A stretch of 36,430 bases of DNA from Nemertoderma westbladi (Eukaryota > Xenacoelomorpha > Nemertodermatida > Nemertodermatidae): positions 1-36,430 of the forward strand of contig JAUCBJ010009119.1 of NCBI GenBank assembly GCA_032718475.1, in the 5' to 3' direction. Both the position numbers and the translations under genes were made by a program. Shown here piece by piece: positions 14,277 through 23,751 of this stretch (the stretch's first letter is position 1; every line of letters starts with the position of its first letter). The notes under the pieces are model-generated. The model saw only the letters and a program-made list of their open reading frames with translations. It did not search any database and was not told the DNA's origin.

Positions 14277-15605
14277 TCATCTGGAAAAGTGATATACTTA
14301 GTAAATAAAGTGACCATTTTGGTGCAAAAGTGATATTTTTTGGTGTAACGAGTAAATCGTAGCCAAAAAATACGGTAGTTTATTTTCAAATATTTATTTT
14401 AATTAAAATTACACGAATTGAATTTAAAAAAATATTTAAGGGCAGATATTTAAAATAAAACGACTAACATTATTATAATTAAAACCATTGTAACTCAAAT
14501 TTAGACCATTAAACGTGATAATGAATGCAAATGACTAAAATTATTCGTTAGGTTTTGAATTCTCACATATTTTAGGTCCGGTATACCGGAAGGTCACCAT
14601 GATGTTGAGAAATTCTAGTCCTTTTCATTCATTTTCATTATATTAATTAATATGTTATAATAATAATTTTAATTAATACCGGGTACCGGTATGTTTGTTA
14701 GTTGTTTAATTTTAGTTTTGCTGAGCAAATAAACTACGTCGTAAGCCGACTGGCACTACTGGACGACTGGTTAACCAGTAGGTAGTAGTACGGTGGTACT
14801 ATAGTGGTAGTATTTTCCGTGGCGCCTGTCGTCATAGGAAATTTGGTTGATGGCGCCGACAGCGACATCAGGCCATTAGCAAATTTTCAAAAAAGGATCA
14901 GATGGAATTATATTTACCAGATGTTTATTTTTCTTCATTTAGGAAAATAAAGTGTTACTTTTCAGCCCTGTGCTGTACGTATATAATATAGTTAACTACT
15001 AACGGCTGGGTTTTATTGAAGGTGGAATTCCCTTGGGGTACGTTTCTGGTGCGGGGGCCAGGGGGGGTGCGTTGCGTTGTTGCTAGAGGGCGACGGGTCG
15101 GCTGGGAGGCGGTTTTATCGCCACTGCCGGCGACCGGCTGGCCTACGGAGAAGGAAGAAGGGACATAAAGTTACTATATCTGTATATAGTTTAGGTTAGC
15201 TACAAAGAACTAAAGAAGGAAGGCAGGAACGGATATAAAGTTATTAGTTTATGATATACCTACTTAGAAGAAAAGAAAGGAATATCAAATTAATAGTTTA
15301 TTGTACCGGTACCAAAAGAAGGAAGGGATATAACTGTATAAAGTTATTAGTTTGAGAAGGGGGATATCTGGATATAAAGTAGTTAATTTGTTTAATAAAT
15401 ACATAGGGCCTACATACCTACCATATATATATATAATACATAATCCACACATACATACCAGTATACCACACCACATACCTCAGTACCGGTACCTGCTGCC
15501 TGCCTGCCTGCCACCTGCATACCGGTCAGCCGGTACACGTGAAGGAACGGTAGGACTACGTTATACTGTTATATAGTTATAAAGACTACAGCATAGGCCT
15601 ACAGA
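14277..15605. other. Non-coding; probable EB1 intron sequence
   Basis: No EB1-like or other exon was recognised on either strand. It contains a GGCGCC/ACAGCGACATC patch (14818-14875), a degenerate tandem segment of related AAAGTTATTAGTTT/GAAGGAAGG(G)ATAT units (about 15140-15380), an AT stretch (15422-15440) and several TACCGGTA palindromes. It lies immediately 3' of the EB1 exon on the minus strand and would be intronic if EB1 is spliced as predicted. Confidence 0.45.
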
Positions 15606-15611
15606 CTAACC
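15605..15611 (-). promoter_or_regulatory. 5' splice donor of EB1 exon
   Basis: Minus-strand CTCTG|GTTAGT: the last exonic base is 15611 and the intron begins at 15610. It coincides with the point where similarity to EB1 proteins becomes unrecognisable. Confidence 0.75.
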
Positions 15612-16004
15612 AGAGCGGGCGGCTGCAGGCTCGTAGGCGTTGCCTTGGTAATTTGCGTCGAAAAATTTCTTAAACCATTGCACAAACTCAAAGTTATCCT
15701 GAAATCTTCCCTTAATTAATTTCTCTACCGGAGCGACTTTATCCACTTTTAGTTTCTTGAAACTTTCCTGGAGTAACTTAAAATTGTATATATATTCGTG
15801 TTCTAATTTGGCGCTAAATTTAACTTTCTTTAGGGAGACTGAACCCGGGAATAACATGTCCATAAACTGGCAGTATGCCGCGCCAGAACACATGTTCTCG
15901 ATTTTCTGGTAGTTTAGCGCTAACGAGTTGTTCACCCAGGCCAACATTTCGTGACGACTAAGGTTGTCGGCTGTGGTTGTCGCTACCACGTTAATAGCAG
16001 CCAT
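15611..16004 (-). CDS. MAPRE: EB1-family microtubule plus-end protein, first coding exon (partial)
   Basis: Encodes the N-terminal calponin-homology domain of EB1, which binds the GTP-cap lattice of growing microtubule ends and recruits other tip proteins. Family signatures are [12 protein letters not shown] (residues 14-25), [16 protein letters not shown] (39-54), [14 protein letters not shown] (66-79) and [20 protein letters not shown] (95-114). The ATG at 16004 has a good context (AAAAGATGG). The reading ends CGC TCT G followed by GTTAGT, a strong donor, so the exon probably stops at 15611 in phase 1; the apparent TAG just beyond is then intronic. The C-terminal coiled coil (EBH domain) and acidic tail are missing. 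No matching exon was seen in 10067-15605, so the remainder should lie beyond the satellite array. The whole CH domain in one exon is compact. The exact paralogue is uncertain. Confidence 0.93.
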
Positions 16005-16012
16005 CTTTTCAT
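15983..16012 (-). other. uORF overlapping the EB1 start
   Basis: An ATG eight bases upstream of the EB1 start opens a nine-codon reading frame in another phase. It runs across the EB1 ATG and stops at TAG (15983-15985). Such overlapping uORFs can lower initiation at the main start; the upstream ATG context (GGCTAATGA) is weaker at position +4. A regulatory role is inference. Confidence 0.6.
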
Positions 16013-16552
16013 TAGCCTACCGTTCCAGCGTTCTGCCGTTCGTCAGATCAGTACAGGCAGACAGGACAGGTAGCCCTATTATTGATTATTTCAGTAATTG
16101 TTTGCTGGTTTGGTTTGGTAGGCCTATGGTTTGCCTTCAATGACAATGATATGTAGTTGGATAGGCCGATAGGCCTAGGGCAGTAGGAGTGCCAGTCTGC
16201 CAGTGCAGCAGAGTTGTGGAGTGTGGAAATAGCCTATTGACAAACTGATCGCAAAACCGGTACAATAAACCAGTAAACAAAAGGTGTACTGCAGTCTGGG
16301 CAGCTGGGCCTGGCAGCCTGGGAGTAGCCCTACTGCTACAGTGCTACTACAGTACTACAGTACTAGCTGCTGAGCTGCTAGCTGACTGGTCTACAGGTAT
16401 ATGCCTACCAATTGTCTGCCAGTGCTGCAATGTAGGAAAGTCAACCAGATTAGGTTGACGCCGTCAACCAAATTACGGTACCGGTACGTTGTAAAATTTC
16501 TGTTTCCCCACTGTACCTGTGTACCGTAAGTAAATGCAGTCAAAATAAATGA
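16005..16552. other. EB1 upstream region, promoter not resolved
   Basis: No TATA box or gene was recognised. It contains low-complexity CTG/CTAC-rich sequence (16280-16420) and a small hairpin, GGTTGAC-GCC-GTCAACC (16453-16469). The EB1 5'UTR and promoter presumably lie here. Confidence 0.4.
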
Positions 16553-17700
16553 AGGGTAAATCTTTTCGACCTACGCGTAGTTCGCAACATTGGGTCATAT
16601 ATCACCAGTTTCAGAGTTTTAACATTAACTACGCGTAGGTGCTACGCGTAGCTACGCGTAGGTCCTACGCGACCTGCGCGTAGGTGCTACGTATAACTAC
16701 GCGTAGGTGCTACCCATAACTATGCCTATACGTCGTTTATCATTAGTAGGCCTACGTATTCCAAACGGTTCAGTACGTTCAGTACGATAAGACAATAATA
16801 ATAGAGTAAATAAGACAATACGGTACTGTTTGTTCAATAAACAAACCACAACCATCAAATGCTTTCAACAGTACTGCATCCTATACCTGTATACTCTATA
16901 GAGAGGAATACGCTAAGACTACATATTCTTCACTTCATGCGTTGCTGGTGCTAAAATGTGTTTCCGGTAATAATGTTTAGAGTTCAAAAATAGTTTACAA
17001 AGGAAATAGGCCGATGGTTCTTATCGATTCTCAATGCTTTTTATTGCCTTTGTTCACGATAGGGCAAGGATATATTTCATATTTAACATAATATTTAATT
17101 AACCCCTTGAAAAGGGAAGGGGGAGACTAAATTGTCTACCATGATTGGTTGCACTTGTTATTTGACCAAACAATTGAATTATATGCAGTATATATCAGCT
17201 TTCGCTTAACCACTTCACCGGTAGATTGGTAGCTTACTACTGTAGAATATTTAAATAATCCAATGGAAACAAAGATACTTGAATCATGAGACGTGAATTT
17301 TAAGTCTACTTTTTATTCATCCTGTGTTTGTATGTGAAAGAGCCGAATATTATTTATTACCAGTGCAGTATGTAGAGATACTGTATGAGCTTCCGATTCT
17401 GTTATTCCATTTGTCTGATAATCAGATACCTGACATATACCGATACTTGCCTAACAACTCAACCCTACCGGACCTGAAATGAAAAATCATTGTTATCAGG
17501 ACTGCTTCGCGTAGCACCTACGCGTAGCTACGCGTAACACCTACGCGTAGTTTCAAAATACCTACGCGTAGTTCCAAAATAACTACGCGTAGTTTTAAAA
17601 CACCTACGCGTAGTTGTTAAAAAGGCAGTAAGTCTGGCCCTACCGGTAAATGACAGGAATGGAAGTTACAAACTACGCGTAGGTCGAAAAGATTTACCCT
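16553..17700. mobile_element. Inverted-repeat element with CTACGCGTAG arrays
   Basis: 1,148 bp bounded by 30-bp perfect inverted repeats beginning AGGGTAAATCTTTTCGACCT (16553 and, on the other strand, 17700). It is flanked by a 6-bp direct repeat AAATGA (16547-16552 and 17701-17706), a likely target duplication. Arrays of the 10-bp self-palindrome CTACGCGTAG or close variants lie near both ends, at 16570-16720 and 17505-17620. Near the right end they form about 22-bp tandem units, ACCTACGCGTAGTTTCAAAAT and variants. The interior has no transposase-like ORF. Subterminal palindrome arrays resemble transposase-binding sites of hAT-type elements, but the 6-bp duplication does not fit hAT well and the class is open. 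Confidence 0.85.
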
Positions 17701-17706
17701 AAATGA

Positions 17707-18107
17707 ATTGCTATTGGAAAAAAATGCATAAACACAGAAACATGGTAATAATAATACTACATGTACTACAGACTTAGATTTTATATACTGTCAGACCGTA
17801 GTCGTTCCATGTATATACTGATAGTCGATGTAAGAAATTGAATTTTTGATAAATTGGAAGAGGCGATGATGATGATCTCTAATGGCTAAACGTAATACAG
17901 CGGAGGATCTTGTTTACTTTAGCAGTTGACTATGGTTGATGGATCCGATAACGCTGTAGGCTTAATTGAGTGTAGAGTTGATATGTTGAGTAAAGCTACA
18001 GTAAGAGATTGCTTGTTATACTTTTATTTTTTAATTAATTAATAACAAAGTGAAAAAAAGTGATCAGAAAGTCAGTGTTCTTTTGAAGGGGAGCTGAAAG
18101 TTGTTCT
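17707..18107. other. Non-coding, nothing recognised
   Basis: AT-rich sequence on both strands without a coding signature, repeat or hairpin of note. Confidence 0.5.
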
Positions 18108-18591
18108 TTAAGATTGTTTCAGTTTGCGTCGCCACAACATTCCAATCTCATAGTGACCATTGTCTAGTTGTTTACTGGTTCGCTCTATTATTTCTTGGGC
18201 TCTCAGTTCGTCTGCTAAATAATATCCCACATTTGCGGTTTGATTCTACACGTCATCCCGTTACAGAACACCATTAACCTATCTCTGTCCTCGCTACGCT
18301 CGTACGTGTAGAATATAGTCGTTGAATATATATCGTGGTCTCCCTCGTCTCCCGTCCTCTCGATCTCATAACGTCTCTTACGAGGTTTATAAGGCTGTAC
18401 ACCAACATTAGTATCGGGATTACCATCCTGCAGGGAACCGAGTATACCAACCGAATAGGCCTACCATACTGTTGGAATAAGAGTCTCCAATTAGTTGCTT
18501 TAGTTTCCCAAACGCGATGTGCGTTCAATATATCATTTCCTATTATCATCACAATGCAATGATAGTCTTCTCGAGTTTCTGATATGTCAGG
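18108..18591 (-). pseudogene. Decayed BEL/Pao-like pol fragment
   Basis: Three minus-strand frames in succession give retroelement-like peptide segments. The first (18591 downward) contains REDYHCIVMIIGNDIL, resembling the C-terminal part of a retropepsin with its hydrophobic-G-x-D core. A middle frame contains VGILGSLQDGN followed by a charged linker. The last (18245-18108) contains RAQEIIERTSKQLDNGHYEI followed by GMLWRR, the protease-to-RT linker pattern seen in BEL/Pao elements. Frameshifts and stops break the reading, no RT core follows, and no LTRs were found. This is a short fossil; family assignment is from motif memory only. Confidence 0.5.
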
Positions 18592-19427
18592 TTTTATTTT
18601 TAATAAGAGAGGTTAATAAATGTGAAATGAGATAAACTCGTCTCCAAAAAAGTTGCAAATTTTCCAAACTGAAAGTTAATATATAATAAACTGAGTGTTG
18701 GCTATAACGATTTAGCTATTTGGGTAAAGCTATCTGTCACGTCTCACTCATGTTTGGTGAACGTGATATACCGTAATTACGTCAGATTCGATTCAATGCA
18801 CTATAAATTATTTGTTCTGCCCTGTTGACTAACTGCAACTGATAAGTATTATCTGAGCGGGTGTATTGGCCGCTATTCGTCTGTCTGTATTGCGTTAATC
18901 TGTATTTTATCTATGATCGGCAGTGTATGGCTGAGCGATGCAGTGCTTAATAATAGTTCCATTATTACTACAGCAGCGCACACCAATAGCAGCTCCCATT
19001 GGCTCAGAGCTCACTCACTCAGATAAACTGTGGCCACCAGATGTCGTAATTTATACAGTAATGTCATGGGGCGATGGCTGTCTAGACAGTTTATTTTTAG
19101 AAGTCGCTTTGAACTGTGTTGGACTCAAATAAATGTTTGGTTCTGGTTGAAATCAACCACTCCTTCCTGGAATCCTTTATAAATAGGCTGTTTATTATGG
19201 ATCGTCTGCATTCACATTAATCTAAATTAGAAATAATTTCTGTTACTCTATTTTTTAGTTTAGATTCTCAAACTGGCAAGTGGGTATTGAACTGCGATTT
19301 TTTTTAACAATAGCTGTCATTAAAAACTATTTTTAGTGTTTTTATAATTTATTATCAGTGTTTTGTGTGAATGAGTGGTTTCTTATTATTATAACGTTTT
19401 GTTGGGCACAGTGTTACATAGTCGGCA
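18592..19427. other. Non-coding, nothing recognised
   Basis: Both strands checked. Short open frames here lack protein features, and no repeat shared with other parts of the window was seen. Confidence 0.5.
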
Positions 19428-19562
19428 CTGACGTCCAGGTGGGATCGAACTGGTGACCTCCGGATGGAAGACTGACGCTCTAACCATTCAGCTACCGGTA
19501 GCGGCTCAGGTAAAAGACATGGATATACTACCTGATACCTTGTATGTCCCAATTTACGTCCT
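19428..19562 (-). mobile_element. tRNA-derived SINE-like repeat, copy 2
   Basis: On the minus strand it carries an A box (GCTGAATGGTTAGAGC, about 19478-19493) and a B box (GTTCGATCCCACC, 19438-19450) in a body of about 76 bp whose anticodon stem pairs poorly. Its tRNA-like part and about 55 bp of 5' flank match the copy at 10400-10545. It is better preserved than copy 1. The downstream tail towards lower coordinates is not shared visibly. Confidence 0.7.
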
Positions 19563-19720
19563 CATTAAGTCCCATCTGCCATTACCACCATCTGCTGCCA
19601 CTGTTGTGCTCAGCACCCTACAGTACTTGGCCGTCTTTAACCACTCGCTACAATGAAAGGATAGTTTATATTAACCATGAAGTAATGAACCATACCCGGA
19701 CCGATTAATTCTTAACCCTA

Positions 19721-20380
19721 TTAACCCTTTCCATACCGGGGCACACCCGTATGAGCCACAACCTACCCTCCCGTGGCACACCCGTATGAGCCATGATATT
19801 ATATTATGTTCTATGGTTTCCTATGTATGACTGGGATGCCAGATAAGTGTTACTATGTTCCCATTAGGTATTTGGGACAAGTAAAATGAGTATCCCTATA
19901 CTCAGCAGCTGCCTGACAGTCCCTACCAATATGGAAAGATGTCATGCATTTCTGTATAATTCAGTAGCACTGCAGTATTGAAGAATGTATAGTCTAACTA
20001 ACTGTACAGCAGTAGTATACGCTAACACTAATAAATAGCGCCAAATGCAGCATTTCACGGTTTATTATGGTTGATTAGTAAAAATTTTACAATCATGCTG
20101 CCTGTATTTCAACAGTTATAATTCTGTCCCTATCAGTACTCGTATCATTTAAAAGCCTCGTTGTGCTCGAGTCCTGTTATTCTGGTGTACAAATTAGATA
20201 GCCTGGAAAATTTATATTTTACTTCTGATCAAAATGATATGCTAATCTTGGTCATTTAAGGCTGACATTTCTTGTTTTATTGATGGCTCACACGTATGAG
20301 TCACGGTCCAGGGTGGACATTAGAATGACTGGACCACCAGGCATATGCAATATTATCTTCTGCGGTATGGAAAGGGTTAA
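19721..20380. mobile_element. piggyBac-type MITE with TTAA target duplication
   Basis: TTAA duplications at 19721-19724 and 20377-20380 enclose a 652-bp element (19725-20376). Its ends are perfect 14-bp inverted repeats CCCTTTCCATACCG. TTAA targeting with CCCTTT-type ends is diagnostic of piggyBac. Subterminal motifs CACACCCGTATGAGCC (two copies, left) and the inverted relative GGCTCACACGTATGAG (right, 20284-20299) extend the symmetry. No transposase ORF is present, so it would need mobilisation in trans. A 21-G run starts 8 bp beyond the right TTAA. Confidence 0.9.
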
Positions 20381-20387
20381 ACAAAGT

Positions 20388-20408
20388 GGGGGGGGGGGGG
20401 GGGGGGGG
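20388..20408. repeat. Poly-G tract (21 G)
   Basis: Uninterrupted G run just outside the piggyBac-type MITE. Its length is likely unstable in replication and sequencing. Confidence 0.95.
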
Positions 20409-20734
20409 TGTTTAATATGGCTTTTTTTTGTTGGAACTCTGAAACAAACGCAGTTGAGAATCTGAAATTTTATGACTTATCCTAAACATCCGCCCTCGTA
20501 TAGTGAAAACGGTTTTTAAACATATTAGAAGTTAATTATTTTTATTAATTTTTTATCACTATTTTATTACTATTTTTTAACCCTACTTTTGGCACATTTT
20601 CGAGACGTTTTTTTCAAAATTACATTTCTAGAAGTATGATATCTAACATCTATATTTTTTATTTATACCGGTTTTTGGTTTTCGCAATTAGATGGAATTC
20701 ATATAAAAATTCATATAATTTTTTGGCGGATACC

Positions 20735-20760
20735 AAATTTTGGAGCCAGCACCAAATTTT
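20735..20760. repeat. Palindrome family, imperfect copy 1
   Basis: Imperfect dyad built on TTGGAGC-CA-GCACCAA flanked by AAATTT on each side. It is related to the palindromes at 20883-20904 and 21045-21072. Confidence 0.6.
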
Positions 20761-20882
20761 TAAAAATGTGTTGAACTTATTTTTTGCGCAGTGCAATAGG
20801 GTTTTTGGGATTCTGTTTTCGAAGAAATATATGCGAGTTGCACCAGGCATAACAAATTTGTATTTTTCGGTGTTCTATGCAA

Positions 20883-20904
20883 AATTTCGTGCCAGCACGA
20901 AATT
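20883..20904. repeat. Palindrome family, copy 2
   Basis: AATTTCGTGC-CA-GCACGAAATT: perfect 10-bp arms around a 2-nt centre. It has the same layout as copies 1 and 3. Confidence 0.75.
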
Positions 20905-21044
20905 GTGAAAATTCATTCAATAGTTCATTTGAAGGTGACAAATAATTATTTCTTTCATTTTATAGGTTTATGGGTTTTTTAATTCAATTGAATAAATAAG
21001 TATCTAACAAGACTTCTCAAACTTGTATTTTTCGGAAATGGGTG

Positions 21045-21072
21045 CAAAATTTGGTGCTAGCACCAAATTTTG
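21045..21072. repeat. Palindrome family, perfect 28-bp copy 3
   Basis: Perfect 28-bp palindrome centred on GGTGCTAGCACC with AAATTT arms and no central spacer. The preceding sequence ACTTGTATTTTTCGG has a counterpart before copy 2 (TTTGTATTTTTCGG), so the repeat unit is longer than the palindrome. Confidence 0.9.
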
Positions 21073-21099
21073 AAACCCATCAAATATATCAATTGATTA

Positions 21100-22030
21100 T
21101 GTGGCCTTGTGCGGCGAGCGACGAAAGAAAGCGTGCTTAGCATACAGGTACCACTAACTCACCAATATCCCACTAACTCACTCGATTAACTTAGCATCAC
21201 TAACTCAATCGGTGTGTCTGTTGTTCTGTTGTGTTCATACTGTATGTGGGGCGAGACACGTATGGCGAGCCATCAGCGAACTGATATAATTATACTATGG
21301 CCGTTTCTCAAAAGTCTGTGTGTGACGTGTGTGTGTGTGTGTAGGTGAACTGGTTCAAACAGGGGACAATAGCATGAATACACAGCGACAAACCGGGGAC
21401 GATCTACAATCCGGGGACGTCCCCGGAATGAAAAAATATCAAAAATGGAATCTACGTACTAAAATTAATGGATTCTGAAAATTTCAGATCATTTCGGCGA
21501 TGTCCCCTGTTCCACCCAAACCTGTCAAATACGTGTGTAAATTTGTGTTTGAGTTTTGAAAATTTCACTGACCCCAGTATAATGCGATAGTTTCAAGTGT
21601 CCCCTTTTCCATACAGTTAATATAACAATCCAAACACACGTTGTAGTATGGGTGCTGTTGTTCAATGTGGGGACTGGAATCTACAATGTAATTAATATTT
21701 TGTGATCTAATTTAACATTTTGACCAAACGCAGCAGTATGTGTGGTATGGTTCAAAATGGGGACTAGGAATTCATTGTCACCTAAAAAGTAGAGATTAAT
21801 TTTAAGTAAGTAGAATATATATATGTCAAATGTGCCAATTTGGAAATCAAATACTTTAGTAATCGTGTTTTAAAGCAGAATGGCGCCCCTCACTGCTATT
21901 ATTTCATTCATTTCATTTCTATTATCTATTATTTCACCAAACAATAAGAAATCAAATCGAATATATAATTTTATGACAAATTTTCCTGATAAACAACTTG
22001 ATATACATTTGCAATATACAATTGAAAGTG
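21100..22030. other. Non-coding stretch with GGGGAC motifs
   Basis: No gene recognised. GGGGAC/GTCCCC motifs recur (21362, 21393, 21411-21426 as the 16-bp palindrome CCGGGGACGTCCCCGG, 21505, 21600, 21669, 21761), often near GTTCAA. A similar motif set occurs at 29415-29680, suggesting an eroded dispersed repeat. A GT microsatellite lies at 21330-21344. Confidence 0.45.
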
Positions 22031-22410
22031 GTTCATGAAGGACATTTATTAAGAACGTTACGTTTCCTTTTCTTGCTATAATTTGTATAAGCTGATTCTG
22101 ACTCAAATTCAAATTCAGTTACTTGAAAATACATCCATATCATCTTTACCAGAAACATTTCCCGAATCAGTATCAGAATTGCATAGATTGTTTTTATCTT
22201 CTTGAGAATCACCACAGACCATGTCACAGTTACTCAATGCCGGATTGCTGACATGTTGCTCACTGATGCAATCTGCAAGTTCAGCATAGTTGCTGCACCA
22301 TGTAAACTCCTTAACAATATCAAGAACATTGGTGGTAGTTAAATCTGATGTATCAAATAAGTCATGCCATGAACGCATGGTTTGCATAACAACAACAGAC
22401 GCAGTTAACC

Positions 22411-23340
22411 TTGCCCCCAAACCCTATCCTCCTCCAACGACCCTGCCCCATCCACTCCTTCAACCCCCAACGACCTCGTCCCACCCACTCCTTCAACCTC
22501 GGACAACCCTGCCCCAACCACTCCTTCAACATGCGACAACCCTGCCCCACTCACACCTTTAAACTCAGACGACCCTGCCCCACTCACTACTTAAAACTCC
22601 GACAACCCTGCCCCACCCACTCCTTCAACCCCCAACGACCTCGTCCCACCCACTCCTTCAACCTCGGACAACCCTGCCCCACCCACTCCTTCAACATCCG
22701 ACAACCCTGCCCCACTCACACCTTTAAACTCAGACGACCCTGATCCACTCACTCCTTCAACCTCCGACAACCCTGCCCCACCCACTCATTCGACCTCCGA
22801 CAACCCTGCCCCACTCACTCCTTTAAACTCAAATGACCCTGCCCCACCCACTCATTCAACCTCCGACAACCCTGCCTCACTCACTCCTTTAAACTCAGAC
22901 GACCCTGCCCCACTCACTCCTTCAACCTCGGACAACCCTGCCCCACTCACTCCTTTAAACTCAAATGACCCTGCCCCACCCACTCCTTCAACCTCGGACA
23001 ACCCTGCCCCACTCACTCCTTTAAACTCCGACAACCCTGCCCCAGCCACTCCTTTAAACTCAAATGACCCTGCCCCACCCACTCCTTCAACCTCCGACAA
23101 CCCTGCCCCATTCACTCCTTTAAAATCAGACAACCCTGCCCCACCCACTCCTTTAAATTCCAACGACCCAGCCCCACCCACTTCTTTAAACTCCAACGAC
23201 CCTGCCCCACCCACTCCTTTAAACTCCATCGACACAGCCCCACCCACTTCTTTATACTCCAACGACCCTGCCCCACCCACTCCTTTAAACTCCATCGACA
23301 CAGCCCCACTCACTCCTTTAAACTCCGACAACTTAGGCAC
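22411..23340. repeat. 30-bp minisatellite, about 31 copies
   Basis: Tandem units of the form CCACTCCTTTAAACTC / CAACGACCCTGCCC with 30-bp spacing. Two main subtypes alternate: CTTTAAACTC and CTTCAACCTC. Because 30 is a multiple of 3, all frames can stay open on both strands. Longer blocks repeat as well: the order of units at about 22430-22560 recurs at 22610-22740. Confidence 0.95.
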
Positions 23341-23407
23341 TTCAATATCTCTCTGTATCTCTTCTTTATTGTCCAATCTTCTAGTTGCTCTGCTTCTTTT
23401 TGGGTAA
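22595..23407 (+). other. Plus-strand open frame: PTS-rich repeats with hydrophobic tail
   Basis: The plus strand reads 270 codons without a stop, from after a TAA at 22592 to the TAA at 23405. Repeats are TPLNSDNPAP-like decapeptides rich in Pro, Thr and Ser. They are followed directly by a terminal hydrophobic stretch (SLCISSLLSNLLVALLLFG) ending at the stop. This resembles a mucin-like stalk plus GPI-attachment or membrane tail. The frame contains no ATG, an upstream part of the repeat (22409-22591) is cut off by the TAA, which differs from TTA in sister units by one base, and no N-terminal domain was found. It may be the 3' exon of a decayed gene or an accident of antisense to a basic peptide. 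Confidence 0.3.
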
Positions 23408-23751
23408 GATTTGATAACTTCCGTGTTATTCCACCTTCTTCTTCTTGTATTCAATACATTTTCTCCTTCCTTTTCAACCCCATAAACACGTTAACATCCA
23501 TGTATTTAAAATTATTTTATACATTGATTTCATTTACTATTAATACACTTTGTAAAAAGTAGCACTTTTTAGAGGTCGGCCAGAGTGTGTTTATTATCTG
23601 AACGAAGCGATTGTTATAAAATGTCATAACGCTATAAAGTGCTTCTTTCTTATAAGTATGTTTGTAATTTTCTCCAATTATATCAACTTTATACATAGAA
23701 ACTTGTTTGCACTTAACTTGAAATTGTGCTCATCTATCCCATCATAGTAGA

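Larger units (their letters stand above)
22033..23490 (-). pseudogene. Broken minus-strand ORF across the 30-bp minisatellite
   Basis: Unrecognised. Read on the minus strand, a basic N-terminal part (RRRRW, KSYPKRSRATRRLDNKEE) leads into 10-residue repeats of the type EFKGVGGAGS for about 31 copies. After a 1-base frame change there is an acidic segment (SWHDLFDTSDLTTTNVLDIV, CGDSQEDKNNLCNSDTDSGN), and after another shift EFEFESES and KKRKRN, a nuclear-localisation-like patch. The frame has stops at 22852 and 22786 (TGA) and 22588, two shifts, and no in-frame ATG before the repeats. An ATG frame (MDVNVFMGLKRKEK) begins just upstream in another phase. It looks like a decayed gene with an expanded repeat, but the plus-strand reading is a competing explanation. 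Confidence 0.35.

Noticed and set aside
15285-15576. Overlapping short open frames on both strands near 15.4 kb
   Set aside because: They follow a degenerate tandem segment and AT microsatellite, with no domain or signal; chance frames.
18274-18562. Continuous 92-codon minus frame and 75-codon plus frame as genes
   Set aside because: The minus region is better explained as a frame-broken BEL/Pao fragment; the plus frame is its shadow.
19355-19656. Small proteins over the SINE copy
   Set aside because: Both frames read through the tRNA-like A and B boxes, so they are translations of a SINE.
20636-20908. 90-codon plus-strand ORF
   Set aside because: It spans two members of the palindrome family and has AT-driven composition; no homology features.
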